Source: Acidobacteriota bacterium
GTDB taxonomy: Bacteria > Acidobacteriota > Terriglobia > Bryobacterales > Bryobacteraceae
NCBI GenBank assembly: GCA_016185425.1
Contig: JACPNQ010000034.1
Coordinates: 1 to 64,000, forward strand
Reading direction: 5' to 3'
DNA length: 64,000 bases
The position numbers were made by a program, and so were the translations under genes. The notes below the pieces were generated by a model. The model made no database searches and had not been told where the DNA came from. It saw only the letters and a program-made list of their open reading frames with translations. Position 1 is the first letter of the stretch, and each line of letters starts with the position of its first letter. Positions 19,216 to 28,959 of the stretch are shown here, piece by piece.

Positions 19216-20283
19216 ATGCGCCCGCTTTTTTACTCGTGCCTCGTCGCGTTACTTCTCGCCGGTGTTGCCAATCGCTCTCGCGTTTTCGGTGCGGAATCAT
19301 CCACCGATGGCGGAGCCACTTCCATCGTCTTGCGGTTCCTCGAAGCGTTTACACCGGAGAACCGCAAGAAAATCGTCTTTGACTTCGACGATGCCGAGCG
19401 CAAGGATTGGAGCAATTTGCCTACGCGCGGTTATCCGCGGAAAGGCATACCGCTCGCGGAGATGGACGACCGGGCTCGGAAACTTGCCCACGAGCTCATG
19501 CGCGCTTCACTCAGCTCCCAGGGTTATCTCAAAGCCGCTGCCGTTGTTCATCGTGACGAGGTCCTACTGCGGACGGGGGGTTCCAGCGCAAACTTCGGCG
19601 CTGGCAAATACTATTTTGGTGTCTTCGGGAACCCTGGCGCTGACAAACGATGGGGGTGGCAATTCGACGGTCATCACCTTGCTCTGAACTTCACAATCGT
19701 CGATGGCGTAATGACCGGGGCTCCAGCGCTCTGGGGTGCGCAGCCGGATCAAATTGAGGCAGGCGATGAAGCCGGCTGGCGTGTTCTAGCCGCTGAAAGG
19801 GACAAGGGCTATGCTCTCGTCAATTCATTGACCAAGGAACAGCGCGCTACAGCTATCCTCAGTGAGAAATTGCCTCCCGGACTCTTTTCCGGACCGCAAC
19901 GCGACAAGGCCCTTCAAAAGCCGGAAGGCCTGCCCGCCTCGGCCATGACTGCCGCACAGCACGCGCTTCTTTGGAGCCTGATTGACGAATACGTGAACAA
20001 CCAGACCGAAAAGGTGGCACGTGCTCATCATCTAAAGATCGAGCGGGAAGGGATCGCGAAGGTCCATTTCGCATGGATGGGTTCTACGGATCCGGCACGA
20101 TCGGCGTACTTCCGTGTGCATGGTCCATCCATCCTGATCGAGTACGACAATACGAACCCTCGTAGCGGCACGCGCGAAGAACGCGACAGCAACCACATCC
20201 ACAGTATGTTTCGAGACCCCAGCAACGATTACGGGGAAGACTTGCTCAAAAAGCACTATCAGACAGTGCCGCACGGTAAATAA
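19216..20283 (+). CDS. DUF3500 secreted protein
   Basis: A 355-residue protein with signal peptide MRPLFYSCLVALLLAGVANR. It matches the DUF3500 pattern: WSNLPTRGYPRKGIPLAEM, SQGYLKAAAVVHRDEVL, GKYYFGVFGNPG, WGWQFDGHHLALNFTI, and near the C-terminus AWMGSTDPARSAYFRVHGP with YDNTNPRSGTREERDSNHIHS. Several His and Asp/Glu residues suggest a metal site, but no reaction is known for this family. I chose ATG 19216 for the signal peptide and the -10 hexamer just upstream. It stands alone between infC and the convergent HNH gene. Confidence 0.85.
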   Translation: MRPLFYSCLVALLLAGVANRSRVFGAESSTDGGATSIVLRFLEAFTPENRKKIVFDFDDAERKDWSNLPTRGYPRKGIPLAEMDDRARKLAHELMRASLSSQGYLKAAAVVHRDEVLLRTGGSSANFGAGKYYFGVFGNPGADKRWGWQFDGHHLALNFTIVDGVMTGAPALWGAQPDQIEAGDEAGWRVLAAERDKGYALVNSLTKEQRATAILSEKLPPGLFSGPQRDKALQKPEGLPASAMTAAQHALLWSLIDEYVNNQTEKVARAHHLKIEREGIAKVHFAWMGSTDPARSAYFRVHGPSILIEYDNTNPRSGTREERDSNHIHSMFRDPSNDYGEDLLKKHYQTVPHGK

Positions 20284-20325
20284 TAGGGAACGGCGGCGAA
20301 ACGATCTGCAACAGCCCCCGGCTCT

Positions 20326-20853
20326 CTAATAAAACAAGTACTTCCGCCACCGCGCGTCTGTATTTCCCAGCATCCGCATCAGATGGCGCGATGTGTGCAA
20401 ACTGAACGGTCGCGGCGCCTTCGCCAGCTTCATCCCGGCCTCGTCCGGCGTGCGGCTTCCCTTCCGGTTATTGCAGGGGTGGCAGCAAGCCACCAGGTTC
20501 TCCCACGAAGATCCGCCGCCGCGCGAACGCGGCTGCACGTGATCCAAGGTCAATTCGATGGACGGCAGGGTCCGGTAGCAGTACTGGCACGTGTACCGGT
20601 CGCGCAGCAGAATGTTCTTCCGCGAAAGCGCGCGCGACTGCTGCGGAATACGGCGGTATTCCAACAGGCGGATCACGCTCGGTAACGATATCAGCCGGTT
20701 ATAGGAATGAACGTGGGACGGCGCGTGCTCTTCCGCTGATGCCACGCCCTTCAAAATCAGCACCAGCGCGCGGCGCGCCGCGCAAACGTTGATCGGCTCG
20801 TAACTGGCATTCAGGACCAGCACGGGCTGATGTAAGCGGTCGTAACTTCCCAT
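20326..20853 (-). CDS. HNH endonuclease
   Basis: A 175-residue HNH-type nuclease. Zinc-knuckle pairs CQYC and CCHPC flank the active-site region [14 protein letters not shown]...[16 protein letters not shown], where DH and N-x8-H-x3-N fit the HNH pattern. The N-terminal half ([24 protein letters not shown]) is characteristic of a widespread stand-alone family in Acidobacteriota and Cyanobacteria. I chose ATG 20853; comF ends 2 bp upstream and supplies the purine-rich ribosome site. Stand-alone proteins of this type may be DNA-repair or restriction nucleases; the target is unknown. Confidence 0.9.
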   Translation of the reverse strand: MGSYDRLHQPVLVLNASYEPINVCAARRALVLILKGVASAEEHAPSHVHSYNRLISLPSVIRLLEYRRIPQQSRALSRKNILLRDRYTCQYCYRTLPSIELTLDHVQPRSRGGGSSWENLVACCHPCNNRKGSRTPDEAGMKLAKAPRPFSLHTSRHLMRMLGNTDARWRKYLFY

Positions 20854-20855
20854 CT

Positions 20856-21602
20856 CTACCTTGCTCCTCCCGTGGCCGGCAACGCCGTCAGAGCCACCCG
20901 CCCTTCGGCGGGCCGGCGGTCTACGCGCGCCAGCGTCAGCACTGTCACACTCTTTGCTCCGCCCCGGCGGAGCAAAGCACTGCATGTCGTCACGGTCGCT
21001 CCGGTGGTCAACACGTCGTCCACCAACAGCACCCGCTTTCCTTCCACGAATTCCTTCCCCGCCAAAACGAAAGCGCCGGTCAGGTTGGACCGGCGCTGCG
21101 CTGGGGTTGAACTGGCTTGCGTCTCCGTGTGGCGGCTCTTCCGAATCGCCCGCACCACAGGGACGCGCAGTCTACTCTCCAGCGGCCTCGCCAGAAGCTC
21201 ACACTGATCGAACCCTCTCCACAGCCTTCTCCGCCAATGCAGCGGAACCGGCACAATGATGTCTACTTGCAAATCAAGCGGCAGCGCCTGCACCATCAAC
21301 GCGCCCAGCGGGCCGGCCAGAACTTCCACGCCCGCATATTTGAAGTGGTGAATCATCTTCCGCAGCGGGCCCTCGTAGTAGCCGTACGAATAAGCGTAAT
21401 CGTAACCCGTCAACCCCGACCGGCAGCGCCGGCACACGCCCTGATGATCCAACGGCGCGTCACTCAAGAACGGCGTCCGGCAACGCAAACAGAAATGCTC
21501 CGCCGACATCGCCTCCGCCTTATGCAGGCACGGCTCGCAATACGGAAGCCGCCGGGCATGGCGCAATATCTCCCCACACAGCAAACACTCTCCTGGTATC
21601 AC
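20856..21602 (-). CDS. comF: ComF-family phosphoribosyltransferase-like protein
   Basis: A 248-residue protein. An N-terminal zinc ribbon ([20 protein letters not shown]) is followed by a type I phosphoribosyltransferase fold with [33 protein letters not shown] and the PRPP loop [14 protein letters not shown]. ComF proteins act in DNA uptake in naturally competent species, but many bacteria with ComF have no shown competence. The start is GTG 21602, 7 bases after a TATTCT -10 element, so the message may be leaderless. Its 3' end abuts the HNH nuclease gene, suggesting a two-gene DNA-processing operon. Confidence 0.92.
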   Translation of the reverse strand: MIPGECLLCGEILRHARRLPYCEPCLHKAEAMSAEHFCLRCRTPFLSDAPLDHQGVCRRCRSGLTGYDYAYSYGYYEGPLRKMIHHFKYAGVEVLAGPLGALMVQALPLDLQVDIIVPVPLHWRRRLWRGFDQCELLARPLESRLRVPVVRAIRKSRHTETQASSTPAQRRSNLTGAFVLAGKEFVEGKRVLLVDDVLTTGATVTTCSALLRRGGAKSVTVLTLARVDRRPAEGRVALTALPATGGAR

Positions 21603-21609
21603 CAGGTTG

Positions 21610-21615
21610 AGAATA
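21610..21615 (-). promoter_or_regulatory. -10 element for comF
   Basis: Minus-strand TATTCT ends 7 bases before the GTG start at 21602. There is no Shine-Dalgarno sequence. Confidence 0.4.
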
Positions 21616-21740
21616 GACGCGCCAATTTTTCCGGCTGCGTCGCGGAACGTACTCGAAGGCGTTGGGGATTGCCCTACAGGGAAGATCCACCTCCAATGCT
21701 AAGAGTGTACACTACAGGGTCGCCGGTTTGGTTGTGGGGA

Positions 21741-21746
21741 TACAAT
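21741..21746 (+). promoter_or_regulatory. -10 element for second sulfatase gene
   Basis: TACAAT ends 8 bases before ATG 21755 with no Shine-Dalgarno sequence, predicting a transcript starting within about two bases of the start codon. Confidence 0.5.
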
Positions 21747-21754
21747 ACGTTGCG

Positions 21755-23104
21755 ATGCTCTCGCGCCGCACTTTCCTTGGAGCCGCTGCTGCCTCCCTCG
21801 CCGCTCAGCCGAAACCGCTGAACGTCATCCTCATGTATGCCGACGATCTCGGCTGGGGCGACCTCGGCTGCTACGGCTCTCCTCTCTCCACTCCCCATCT
21901 CGACCAGGCCGCCCGTGAAGGCACTCGCTTCACCCACTGTCTCTCCGCCAACCCGGTCTGTTCTCCCTCCCGCGCCGCGCTCCTCACTGGGCGCTACCCA
22001 ACCCGCGTCGGCGTGCCGAACGTGCTCTTCCCTACGGACAAGACCGGACTCGCCGATGGCGAACAGACTCTCGCCCAACTCCTCAAGGCCAAGGGTTACA
22101 AAACACAGTGCGTCGGCAAGTGGCACCTTGGTCACCTTGCTCCGCACCTTCCCACTTACAAAGGGTTCGACAATTACCTCGGAATCCCCTACTCCAACGA
22201 CATGTCGCCTCGTTGGCTCATGGATGGCGAAAAGGTTATCGAGGAGCAGGCGACCCTCGAAACTCTGACCCCACGCTACACCGAACGGGCCGTCAGGTTC
22301 ATCGAAGACAACAAGTCCTCGCCGTTTTTCCTCTACTTCCCCCATACTTATCCCCACATTCCTTTGGCGGCGAGCAGCGCGTTCCGCGGCAAGAGTCCTC
22401 ACGGCATCTACGGCGATGTCGTTTCCGAACTCGACTGGTCTGTGGGCCAGATCATGCAGGCGCTAAAAAAGCATGGCCTCGATCGCAATACGCTTTTCCT
22501 CTTTTCGAGCGACAACGGCCCCTGGTTCCAGGGCAGTCCTGGCCATCTCCGCGGGCGAAAAGGAATGACATGGGAAGGCGGCGTCCGCGTTCCGCTTATC
22601 GCCTGGCGCCCGGGCCATGTTGCGAAAGGCCGCGTCTGCCACTCGCTCGTCTCCACGATGGATATCGTCCCCACCGTTTGCGCCATGACTGGAACCACGA
22701 AGCCAACCCGCCCGCTCGATGGGATAGACATCACACCACTCCTCACCGGCGCAAAGGCCGAAATCGATCGCGACGTACTGCTCTATTTCGACAACATCAA
22801 CGTCCAATGCGCACGCTCCGGCAACTGGAAAGTGCATTTCAGCCGCTACAACAACGTCACCTACAGCCCGGCTCCTGCCGGGGGCCGCAAAAACATTCGC
22901 CTCAAAAACCCCGAACTCTACAACCTGGCCAAAGACCCTGACGAGTCCTTCGACGTCGCCACTGAGAACCCCGAAGTGCTCAAACGCATCATCGCCCGCG
23001 TCGACGAGCTCATCAAAGGTTTCCCGGACGAAATCCAAAAACAGTACGAAACGCAGAAAAACGGCCCCTTGAGTCCGAGCCCCGCTGGTGCCGTGTCCCG
23101 CTGA
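21755..23104 (+). CDS. Secreted formylglycine-dependent sulfatase (second)
   Basis: A 449-residue type I sulfatase of the arylsulfatase A-like group. The formylglycine motif C-S-P-S-R is at 69-73, the metal site YADDLGWGD at 28-36, and GKWHLGH and SSDNGPW follow at their usual spacing. Signal [17 protein letters not shown] is Tat-like. I chose ATG 21755 because upstream codons have no signal features and a -10 hexamer lies just before it. It is followed after 17 bp by a DUF1080 glycan-hydrolase-like gene, suggesting a small operon for breakdown of sulfated polysaccharide, with ester hydrolysis and glycan cleavage outside the cytoplasm. Confidence 0.93.
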   Translation: MLSRRTFLGAAAASLAAQPKPLNVILMYADDLGWGDLGCYGSPLSTPHLDQAAREGTRFTHCLSANPVCSPSRAALLTGRYPTRVGVPNVLFPTDKTGLADGEQTLAQLLKAKGYKTQCVGKWHLGHLAPHLPTYKGFDNYLGIPYSNDMSPRWLMDGEKVIEEQATLETLTPRYTERAVRFIEDNKSSPFFLYFPHTYPHIPLAASSAFRGKSPHGIYGDVVSELDWSVGQIMQALKKHGLDRNTLFLFSSDNGPWFQGSPGHLRGRKGMTWEGGVRVPLIAWRPGHVAKGRVCHSLVSTMDIVPTVCAMTGTTKPTRPLDGIDITPLLTGAKAEIDRDVLLYFDNINVQCARSGNWKVHFSRYNNVTYSPAPAGGRKNIRLKNPELYNLAKDPDESFDVATENPEVLKRIIARVDELIKGFPDEIQKQYETQKNGPLSPSPAGAVSR

Positions 23105-23121
23105 TTCAGGAGAATGAAAAC

Positions 23122-23751
23122 ATGAAAATCTTCGCAGTCCTCGCCCTCTTGGGCCTCACTCTCAGTGCGGCTAAAAAGGGCTTCACAGAACTGTTCGACG
23201 GCAAGACCACCAACGGATGGCAGCTCGTTCGCGGCCACGGCCCCGGATACATCGTCAAGGACGGTGTCCTCGTTTGCCCCAAGGAGGGAGGCGGAAATCT
23301 CTTCACAACAAAGGAGTACAAAGACTTTGTCTTCCGCTTTGACTTCAAGCTGTCGCCCGGCGGCAACAACGGCGTCGGCATTCGTTCCCCTCTCGAAGGC
23401 GATGCCGCCTACGCCGGCATGGAGATTCAGATCCTCGATCACGGCCACGCGATGTACAAAGGCAGAATCAAGCCCGCGCAGCACCACGGCAGCGTCTATG
23501 ACGTCGTCGCCGCGAAGGCCGATGCGCTGAAACCCGTCGGCAAGTGGAATAGAGAAGAGATCCGCGTCAAGGGAAACAAGATCAAGGTCACGTTGAACGG
23601 CAAGGTCATCACCGAGGCCGACCTCTCCACGGTCACAGACGAAGCCATCCTGAAGAAGCACCCCGGCGTAAAAAATGAGAAGGGGCACATCGGTTTCCTC
23701 GGCCACGGCTCGCTGGTCGAATTCCGCAATATCCGGATCAAGGAACTCTAA
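23122..23751 (+). CDS. DUF1080 (3-keto-disaccharide hydrolase-like) protein
   Basis: A 209-residue secreted protein (signal [17 protein letters not shown]) with a jelly-roll concanavalin-like fold typical of DUF1080. Motifs include [58 protein letters not shown] and [21 protein letters not shown]. Members have been tied to hydrolysis of 3-keto-glycosides, a route that works with Gfo/Idh/MocA dehydrogenases; such enzymes occur at 3036-5416. A GGAGA ribosome site precedes the ATG. Its last codons overlap by four bases the end of the convergent split monooxygenase gene. Confidence 0.88.
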   Translation: MKIFAVLALLGLTLSAAKKGFTELFDGKTTNGWQLVRGHGPGYIVKDGVLVCPKEGGGNLFTTKEYKDFVFRFDFKLSPGGNNGVGIRSPLEGDAAYAGMEIQILDHGHAMYKGRIKPAQHHGSVYDVVAAKADALKPVGKWNREEIRVKGNKIKVTLNGKVITEADLSTVTDEAILKKHPGVKNEKGHIGFLGHGSLVEFRNIRIKEL

Positions 23752-24091
23752 TGCGTCGTGGAAGCGGAACCCGGGCGCGTTGTGCCGGTAAGCGACACCA
23801 CGTCCGGGTCCGCGCCGGCCGGAAAAACCACTTCCATAAACCCGATATTCATCTCCTCCCAACTCTGGTCACCCCATCGCACCGTCTGCGCTGGATCGGG
23901 GTTGAACCGGTTGTTAGGCGAGTTGTCGAAATGCGCCAGGCACTCGAGAACCGTGCCCTTCGGCAGCGTCTTCGGCGCCGCCAGGAAATACGTGGTCTGC
24001 CAGTTGAAGTCGTATCGCGGCACATCGATCAGGTTCTCTACATGGCCGTCGGGGAAGCGCGCCGTGATCCGGTAGGACTTGCCGCGCAGGT
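23748..24091 (-). pseudogene. 3' half of a cytochrome c/copper monooxygenase-like gene, cut off by transposon
   Basis: The fragment encodes the last about 112 residues: [54 protein letters not shown] and [16 protein letters not shown]. These are the C-terminal copper-type monooxygenase motifs of a family whose N-terminus is a cytochrome c-like domain. That N-terminal half lies at 32847-33806 in the same orientation. The break is exactly in HMHL|RGK. Joining minus-strand 33806-32847 to 24086-23748 gives 1,299 nt, i.e. 433 codons including stop, without a frameshift. A start at 24116 inside the element would be artificial. Confidence 0.9.
24087..24091. repeat. Target-site duplication, left copy (CAGGT)
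   Basis: CAGGT directly precedes the TGT of the left end and is repeated at 32847-32851 right after the ACA of the right end. A 5-bp duplication is typical of Tn7 and Tn5053/Tn402-type transposition. Confidence 0.92.
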
Positions 24092-24116
24092 TGTAACTTG
24101 AATCATTAATTGGCAC
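24092..24116 (+). repeat. Left terminal inverted repeat
   Basis: It starts TGTAACTTGAATCAT and ends TTGGCAC at 24116. Compared with the inverted right end (32846-32822), 21 of 25 positions match, the shared core being CTTGAATCAT-AA-TGGCAC. Confidence 0.9.
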
Positions 24117-24394
24117 CGAGTGCCGCTTTATGGTTCCAAAGCACCCCGATGACCGTCGCTTCGACCCGGCGCGTCGCTGCGTATGGCCGGAGGCTTTGGG
24201 AAAGTCGCTATACTTGCAAACCGACGGTCCGCGTCACGGTTGATGTTCTGCGGTTGGCCGACTTCCAAGCTCTGTGGGGTCAGAGGCAGGCAACTAGTGC
24301 CGGTGGACGGTGTACGCGCCACCTTCCGCAATCGCCGTTCTCCGGGCCCAACCTTCGCATCGTGGACGACAAAGCTCACTGCTGCGCAACGGCT
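24117..24394. other. Transposon left-end non-coding region
   Basis: No credible gene. Next to the terminal repeat, TGCCGCTTTATGGTTCC (24121-24137) matches the right-end repeats, but in the opposite orientation relative to the end. The rest shows no recognisable feature. Confidence 0.6.
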
Positions 24395-25570
24395 TCAACT
24401 GCCAATGAGAGTTGCTGTTAGTCTTTGCAACAGATTTCCTCCGCTGTCGGAGTTCGTCATTATCACGAATCCAGCCTTCTGCGCCAATGATACGGACGAG
24501 AAGCATTGGAAGCCGGGATTACTGCCGCCATGACCCACTAGCTCGTACTGCACCGTTTTGACAATTCGCCAACCGAGTCCCCAGAAAACGGAGTATCCGT
24601 TGAAGTCTCCAACCGCAATCTGCGGACGAACCATTTCATCGCGGCTTTGCGTCGACAGCCTATGAGCGCCCGCTGGGCGTGGCTGGATCACCTCAATGAG
24701 GAACTTCGCATAATCCGTGGGTGTGGTGATGAGCCCGCCGGCCGCCGCATAGCGCGACGCCTGAATCGAGCCTGGCTTCCGGAAAGGTAGAGGTTCACCT
24801 TGCCGGCCATGGGGGCGCGCCAGGTTCCTCGCAATCTGCTCATTCCAGAGATACGTACTGGAGTTCATGCCGAATGGTCGTAGAAGATGTTGCTGCATGT
24901 AGTCCGCAATGTCCGTCGCGCAGAAACGGGCGCCCTCCTCAAACGTTTGGCAGTGGTTACCGTCTTCGTGGCCAGTCAGGCGCGTCACCACGGATTGCAG
25001 ATAGCTATAACCTTCGCCGGAATAGCTGTGCTTTTGACCGGGCCTGAAGTTGATTCGCATTGGATTCCGTTGGGAACGCCAGTTCGGAAAGCCGGTCGCA
25101 TGTGTCAGAACGTGCCGCGCCGTGATCAATTCGAGCCGGCCAGGGTCGTCTTGAACATAACGCGCCGGCGTGTATTTCGTTAGCGGCGCATCGAGGTCGA
25201 GAACGCCTCGCTCTGCCAGTTTGAGAACCACGTATGCGAAAACAGCCTTGCTCATTGACGCTGCTTCGAACACAGTACGATCATCAACTGGCTGCTGTGT
25301 TTCTGCGTCTCGAACGCCAAAACCCCGACGCCAGTAGATCTTTCCATCCCGAATCAGAACTAGCGAAAGTCCAGGAACCGACGTTTGTTTCATCAGTTCC
25401 GGAATCCGTTTTTCCAGCGCTGCTATCCAGGCATTCCAGGAGGCGCGTGGAATTGAAAAGATACTTTCCAAATTCTCCGGCTCTGCTGCCGACCTCATTT
25501 GAGCGGTAGCCATAGCAGCTGTGAGCGAACCAACTGCTGACGCAAACGAGCGCCGGCTCATTCGACTCAT
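24395..25570 (-). CDS. Beta-lactamase-fold serine hydrolase (transposon cargo)
   Basis: A 391-residue class C/esterase-type protein. The nucleophile motif S-x-x-K is SMSK, preceded by TVFEAA. The second motif appears as YSGEGYSYLQ (Y-S-Y instead of Y-x-N), and the third as HGGSNPG, where KTG is replaced, as often in EstB/DD-peptidase relatives. The Tat-like signal is SRRSFASAVGSLTAAMATA. I chose ATG 25570 for this signal; a longer frame to 25732 carries unrelated Arg-rich sequence. Expected activity is hydrolysis of an ester, amide or D-peptide in the periplasm; resistance is not implied. It lies 278 bp from the left end. Confidence 0.88.
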   Translation of the reverse strand: MSRMSRRSFASAVGSLTAAMATAQMRSAAEPENLESIFSIPRASWNAWIAALEKRIPELMKQTSVPGLSLVLIRDGKIYWRRGFGVRDAETQQPVDDRTVFEAASMSKAVFAYVVLKLAERGVLDLDAPLTKYTPARYVQDDPGRLELITARHVLTHATGFPNWRSQRNPMRINFRPGQKHSYSGEGYSYLQSVVTRLTGHEDGNHCQTFEEGARFCATDIADYMQQHLLRPFGMNSSTYLWNEQIARNLARPHGRQGEPLPFRKPGSIQASRYAAAGGLITTPTDYAKFLIEVIQPRPAGAHRLSTQSRDEMVRPQIAVGDFNGYSVFWGLGWRIVKTVQYELVGHGGSNPGFQCFSSVSLAQKAGFVIMTNSDSGGNLLQRLTATLIGS

Positions 25571-25946
25571 CTTTACCAAACGCGAGCCAAATCCATCATT
25601 CATACAGGCCAATACGCAATTGCCGTCGATTTTGTTTCCGGATCGGCCCACAACGACGGATCTAAGATCCAGCAGAAGCAAGCGTACAAGGAACAGCGCC
25701 GCGGCGCGCGAAGGCCGCAGACGATGGAACATGATTCTCCTCGAGGCCGCGGGTGAGAGCTCCCAAACAGCGAAGGATGCACACTACATCTCCGTCCGCC
25801 GGCGAGCAATCGCATTCTCGCCAGCGGCGGCGACGAGGGAATTACCCGTGATGTGGCGACAGGGCAGAATGTGTCTCCCGTGTACGCTCGCCCGTCCGAT
25901 TTCCCCGTTTGAACTAACGTCGCGTGCGATGTAACAGCCGTTGGGA
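25571..25946. other. Intergenic region in transposon cargo
   Basis: 376 bp between the hydrolase start and the ADOP stop. Open frames on either strand here show Arg/Pro-rich sequence without motifs or signals. I see no promoter box that stands out. Confidence 0.5.
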
Positions 25947-28613
25947 TCAGCATCTGATTGCGATTATCGGGTCGGTTCGGGAGGCTTGTCGCGCTGGCAA
26001 GTAGTTGGCCAGCGATGCAACGAGAAACAGCAGCAGGGCCGCGCCCCCGAAAGCAATCGGGTCATTCGGCATTACGCCGTAGAGGAAACTCTCGACCAGG
26101 CGCGTGGCCACCAGCGCTCCGCCCAAGCCCAGCACAAGGCCGATCGCCACCATGGCCGAACCTTCGACCATGACGAGCCGTTGCACTTCATGACCTTGCG
26201 CGCCCAGCGCCAGGCGGATGCCGATCTCGCGCCGGCGGCCGTTGACGGCGTGCGCCATCACGCCGTACAAGCCTACGGCGGCCAACAGCAGCGCCAGCAA
26301 CCCGAAGATTGTCAGCAGCGTCGCTGCCAGCCGCGAGGTGTAGAGCGAGCTACTCTTTTGTTCCTCCAATGTCTTGATGTTGTAGAGCGGTAAGCTCCCA
26401 TCGAGCGCCTGCATCTCGCCCCGAACCGCCGCCAGCATCGTCGCCGGCTCGCCGGTAGTGCGAACGTGCAAGGTCATGTCCCCTCGGTAACGCTGCAAGA
26501 ACGGGGTGAAGACGGCGGGGCGCATTTCTTCGGTCAGCCTGCGATATTTGCTGTCCCTGACGACGCCGACGACGACTCTGGCTTGGTCATACGGTGGGCT
26601 GCCGACAATCACACGCTGGCCAATAGCACTCTGGCCGGGCCAGAAGCGGCGCGCCGTCGTCTGGTTGATAATTGCGACCGGCGGAGCGTTGGTCGTATCC
26701 GACTGGCCGAAGTCGCGTCCCTCGAGCAGGGGGATTTTCATCGTTCGGAAGTAATCAGGCCCGATTTGGTTGAAGTCTGAACTGATATCCTCGCCAAGCT
26801 TGGGTACATGGCCTTCCGCCCTCATCACCGCGCCGAACCCGTCGCCCAACGCTATTTGCGTCGCCAGGCTCGCAGCTTCCACTCCGCGCAAACGCTGGAC
26901 CCGTTCGAGCAGTTCTGAGTAGAACCGTCGACCGCGTTCTTCGTTGTATCCACTCATACCTACGTCGACCGACATAACGAGCACCTTGGCCGGGTCGAAG
27001 CCGGTGTCAATCGTCTGCAAGTTGCGCAGACTTCTGACGCACAAGCTAGCGCCGACTAGAACAATCACCGATAACGCTACCTGGCCGACCACCAGAAAAT
27101 TCCGCAAGTTCAGACGGCGGACTCGCTTCCCTAAAACAGTCGCTTCGTCCTTCAGGGCCGGAACCAAATCCGGCCGGGAGGCGCTCAGCGCCGGCGCCAA
27201 GCCGAACAGGATTCCGGTCAGCAGCGAAATTGCGAGCGCAAAGCCGAGCACTCGCAAGTCGAGTCGGTTGTCGAGCGTCAGCGATGAGAAGGCGTTGTTA
27301 TTGGGTGGTGTAAAGCTGACCATAAGACCGCTGATTGACACGGTCAACACCAGCCCGGCGGCGGCGCCGAGCGTCGAAAGCAGCACGCTTTCGGTCAGCA
27401 GTTGCCGGATCAGACGCATGCGACGGGCGCCGGTGGCGAGCCGGATGGCGATCTCTTTCTGGCGTGTGCCGGCGCGCGCCAGTAAAAGGTTCGCGACGTT
27501 GGCGCAGGCGATTAGCAGGATCAGACCAACGGTTGCCATCAGCATCTGTAAGGGGAACCGGATGTCACGAAGCAGGTTGGTGTGCCCACGGCTGCCATCT
27601 TCAATCAGGAACTTGGGTCCAACTCTCGGACTGCGATCCGCATTGGGATGCGATCTGGCGATCTGGCTTCCCAAAACGGCCATAGCGGCTGCGGCCTGCT
27701 CCCGGCTGACATCCGGCTTCAGGCGGCCGAGTAGGTAAAGCCAGCCAAAGAGGCTACTGCGAGGACCAAACAGCAGGTCCGGGTTCGAGGAAGGTAAAAC
27801 CTGACCCAGCATGATGATGGGAACGTAAACGTCCGGCCGGCTGCCTGCAATCGTGCCGCTGAATTCTGGCGGGGCGATTCCCACTACGGCAAATCTGTAG
27901 TCGTTTAAATTGATAGCCTTGCCGACAACGCCGGGATCGGCGCCAAAACGCCGTTCCCACAATCCGTAACTCAGGACGACCACTGGATGGGTGCCGGGGA
28001 TCTTATCCTCCTCCGGTAGGAAGCCACGCCCCAGGGCTGGCCGAACATGCAGCATCGTGAAGTAGTTGCCCGAAACGATCATCCCCTGAATCCGCTCGGC
28101 ATGGCCCCCTTCGCTAAGTGTAAGAGCCCGCTGGGAGTAGCACACGAGACCCTCAAAGACCTCATTTCGGTCACGATAATCGGCAAAGTCAGGATAGTTG
28201 GAGGTTGTGCTGACACCCTGGTCACGATTGGCGCTGATCACGACGAGCCGGTCCGGTTCGTCGACCGGTAGCTTTCTGATCAGGAGCTTATCGACGAGGC
28301 TGAAGATGGCGGTGTTGGCGCCTATGCCGAGGGCCAATGACAGCACCGCTACGGTGGTGAAGCCCGGAGCTTTTAGCAGCATTCGCGAGCCACACTGCAA
28401 GTCTTGCCAAAGGGATTCGAGTCCCGGCCAGCGCCAAGCGCTTCGAGCATCCTCGAAAACCAGGGAAGTCCTGCCAAACTGCCGCCGCGCAGCGGTCGGG
28501 TCGTCCAGATCGGCGGTTTTCATTTCAAGATGCGCTTCGATCTCTTCCTGCAGTTCGGCCTCGAGGACCTCTCGCCGTCGCCATGCATTAAGCTTCCGCC
28601 AAAGCTGAGTCAT
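25947..28613 (-). CDS. ADOP-type permease with N-terminal prefix domain (transposon cargo)
   Basis: An 888-residue MacB/FtsX-like permease. The N-terminal ~75 residues (KLNAWRRREVLEAELQEEIEAH) form the soluble prefix domain seen in full-length ADOP proteins. Two MacB-core plus FtsX halves follow: LLKAPGFTTVAVLSLALGIG at the first helix, LILLIACANVANLLLARAGTRQKEIAIR mid-protein, and GRRREIGIRLALGAQGHEVQRL then YLPARQASRTDPIIAIRC at the end. It is the second gene of an operon with PadR, 8 bp upstream. Compared with the chromosomal copy at 13418 it is longer and clearly diverged. The function is unknown; PadR-ADOP pairs are typical of Acidobacteriota and suggest repressor-controlled export. Confidence 0.92.
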   Translation of the reverse strand: MTQLWRKLNAWRRREVLEAELQEEIEAHLEMKTADLDDPTAARRQFGRTSLVFEDARSAWRWPGLESLWQDLQCGSRMLLKAPGFTTVAVLSLALGIGANTAIFSLVDKLLIRKLPVDEPDRLVVISANRDQGVSTTSNYPDFADYRDRNEVFEGLVCYSQRALTLSEGGHAERIQGMIVSGNYFTMLHVRPALGRGFLPEEDKIPGTHPVVVLSYGLWERRFGADPGVVGKAINLNDYRFAVVGIAPPEFSGTIAGSRPDVYVPIIMLGQVLPSSNPDLLFGPRSSLFGWLYLLGRLKPDVSREQAAAAMAVLGSQIARSHPNADRSPRVGPKFLIEDGSRGHTNLLRDIRFPLQMLMATVGLILLIACANVANLLLARAGTRQKEIAIRLATGARRMRLIRQLLTESVLLSTLGAAAGLVLTVSISGLMVSFTPPNNNAFSSLTLDNRLDLRVLGFALAISLLTGILFGLAPALSASRPDLVPALKDEATVLGKRVRRLNLRNFLVVGQVALSVIVLVGASLCVRSLRNLQTIDTGFDPAKVLVMSVDVGMSGYNEERGRRFYSELLERVQRLRGVEAASLATQIALGDGFGAVMRAEGHVPKLGEDISSDFNQIGPDYFRTMKIPLLEGRDFGQSDTTNAPPVAIINQTTARRFWPGQSAIGQRVIVGSPPYDQARVVVGVVRDSKYRRLTEEMRPAVFTPFLQRYRGDMTLHVRTTGEPATMLAAVRGEMQALDGSLPLYNIKTLEEQKSSSLYTSRLAATLLTIFGLLALLLAAVGLYGVMAHAVNGRRREIGIRLALGAQGHEVQRLVMVEGSAMVAIGLVLGLGGALVATRLVESFLYGVMPNDPIAFGGAALLLFLVASLANYLPARQASRTDPIIAIRC

Positions 28614-28621
28614 ACGACCTC

Positions 28622-28948
28622 CTATGCCGGCTCAATTACTCGTTCAACGGCCGTAGTGGCCCGTCTGAATTCACGCACCGCGCCGGCGAGCTGCTTTCGT
28701 CCCGCTGCTGTGAGCGTGTAATAGCGCGCTCGTCGGTTGTTCTCCGTTGTGCGCCACTCCGCCTTGACCCAGCCTTTGACGAGCATGCGCTGCAGCGCGG
28801 GATAGAGCGTGCCTTCCTCAACCTGAAAGACATCCTCGGTCGTTTGCTGAATAAACTGTGCTATCCCGTAGCCGTGCATCGGACCCAGCCGCGCCAGGGT
28901 CTGCAGAACGAGTATATAGACGGCGCCGGACGGAATTTCGACTTTCAT
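28622..28948 (-). CDS. PadR family regulator paired with ADOP permease (transposon cargo)
   Basis: A 108-residue winged-helix repressor beginning MKVEIPSGAVYILVLQTLA, with GPMHGYGIAQFIQQ, wing EDVFQVEEGTLYPALQRML and YYTLTAAGRKQLAG. It heads a two-gene operon with the ADOP gene. The upstream inverted repeat at 28960-28980 is a candidate site for autorepression. PadR proteins usually release DNA on binding small aromatic or drug-like ligands; the ligand here is unknown. Confidence 0.93.
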   Translation of the reverse strand: MKVEIPSGAVYILVLQTLARLGPMHGYGIAQFIQQTTEDVFQVEEGTLYPALQRMLVKGWVKAEWRTTENNRRARYYTLTAAGRKQLAGAVREFRRATTAVERVIEPA

Positions 28949-28959
28949 ACCGAAGAGCT

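Noticed and set aside
23748-24116. A stand-alone 122-residue protein starting at 24116
   Set aside because: The first nine codons lie in the transposon end. The rest is the C-terminal half of the split monooxygenase-like gene.
24395-25570. Antibiotic-resistance beta-lactamase
   Set aside because: The second and third active-site motifs deviate (YSY, HGG) and resemble esterase/DD-peptidase relatives. Resistance cannot be claimed.
25521-25934. 137-residue plus-strand frame between the hydrolase and ADOP genes
   Set aside because: It has no motif, signal or ribosome site and overlaps the start of the hydrolase gene antisense.
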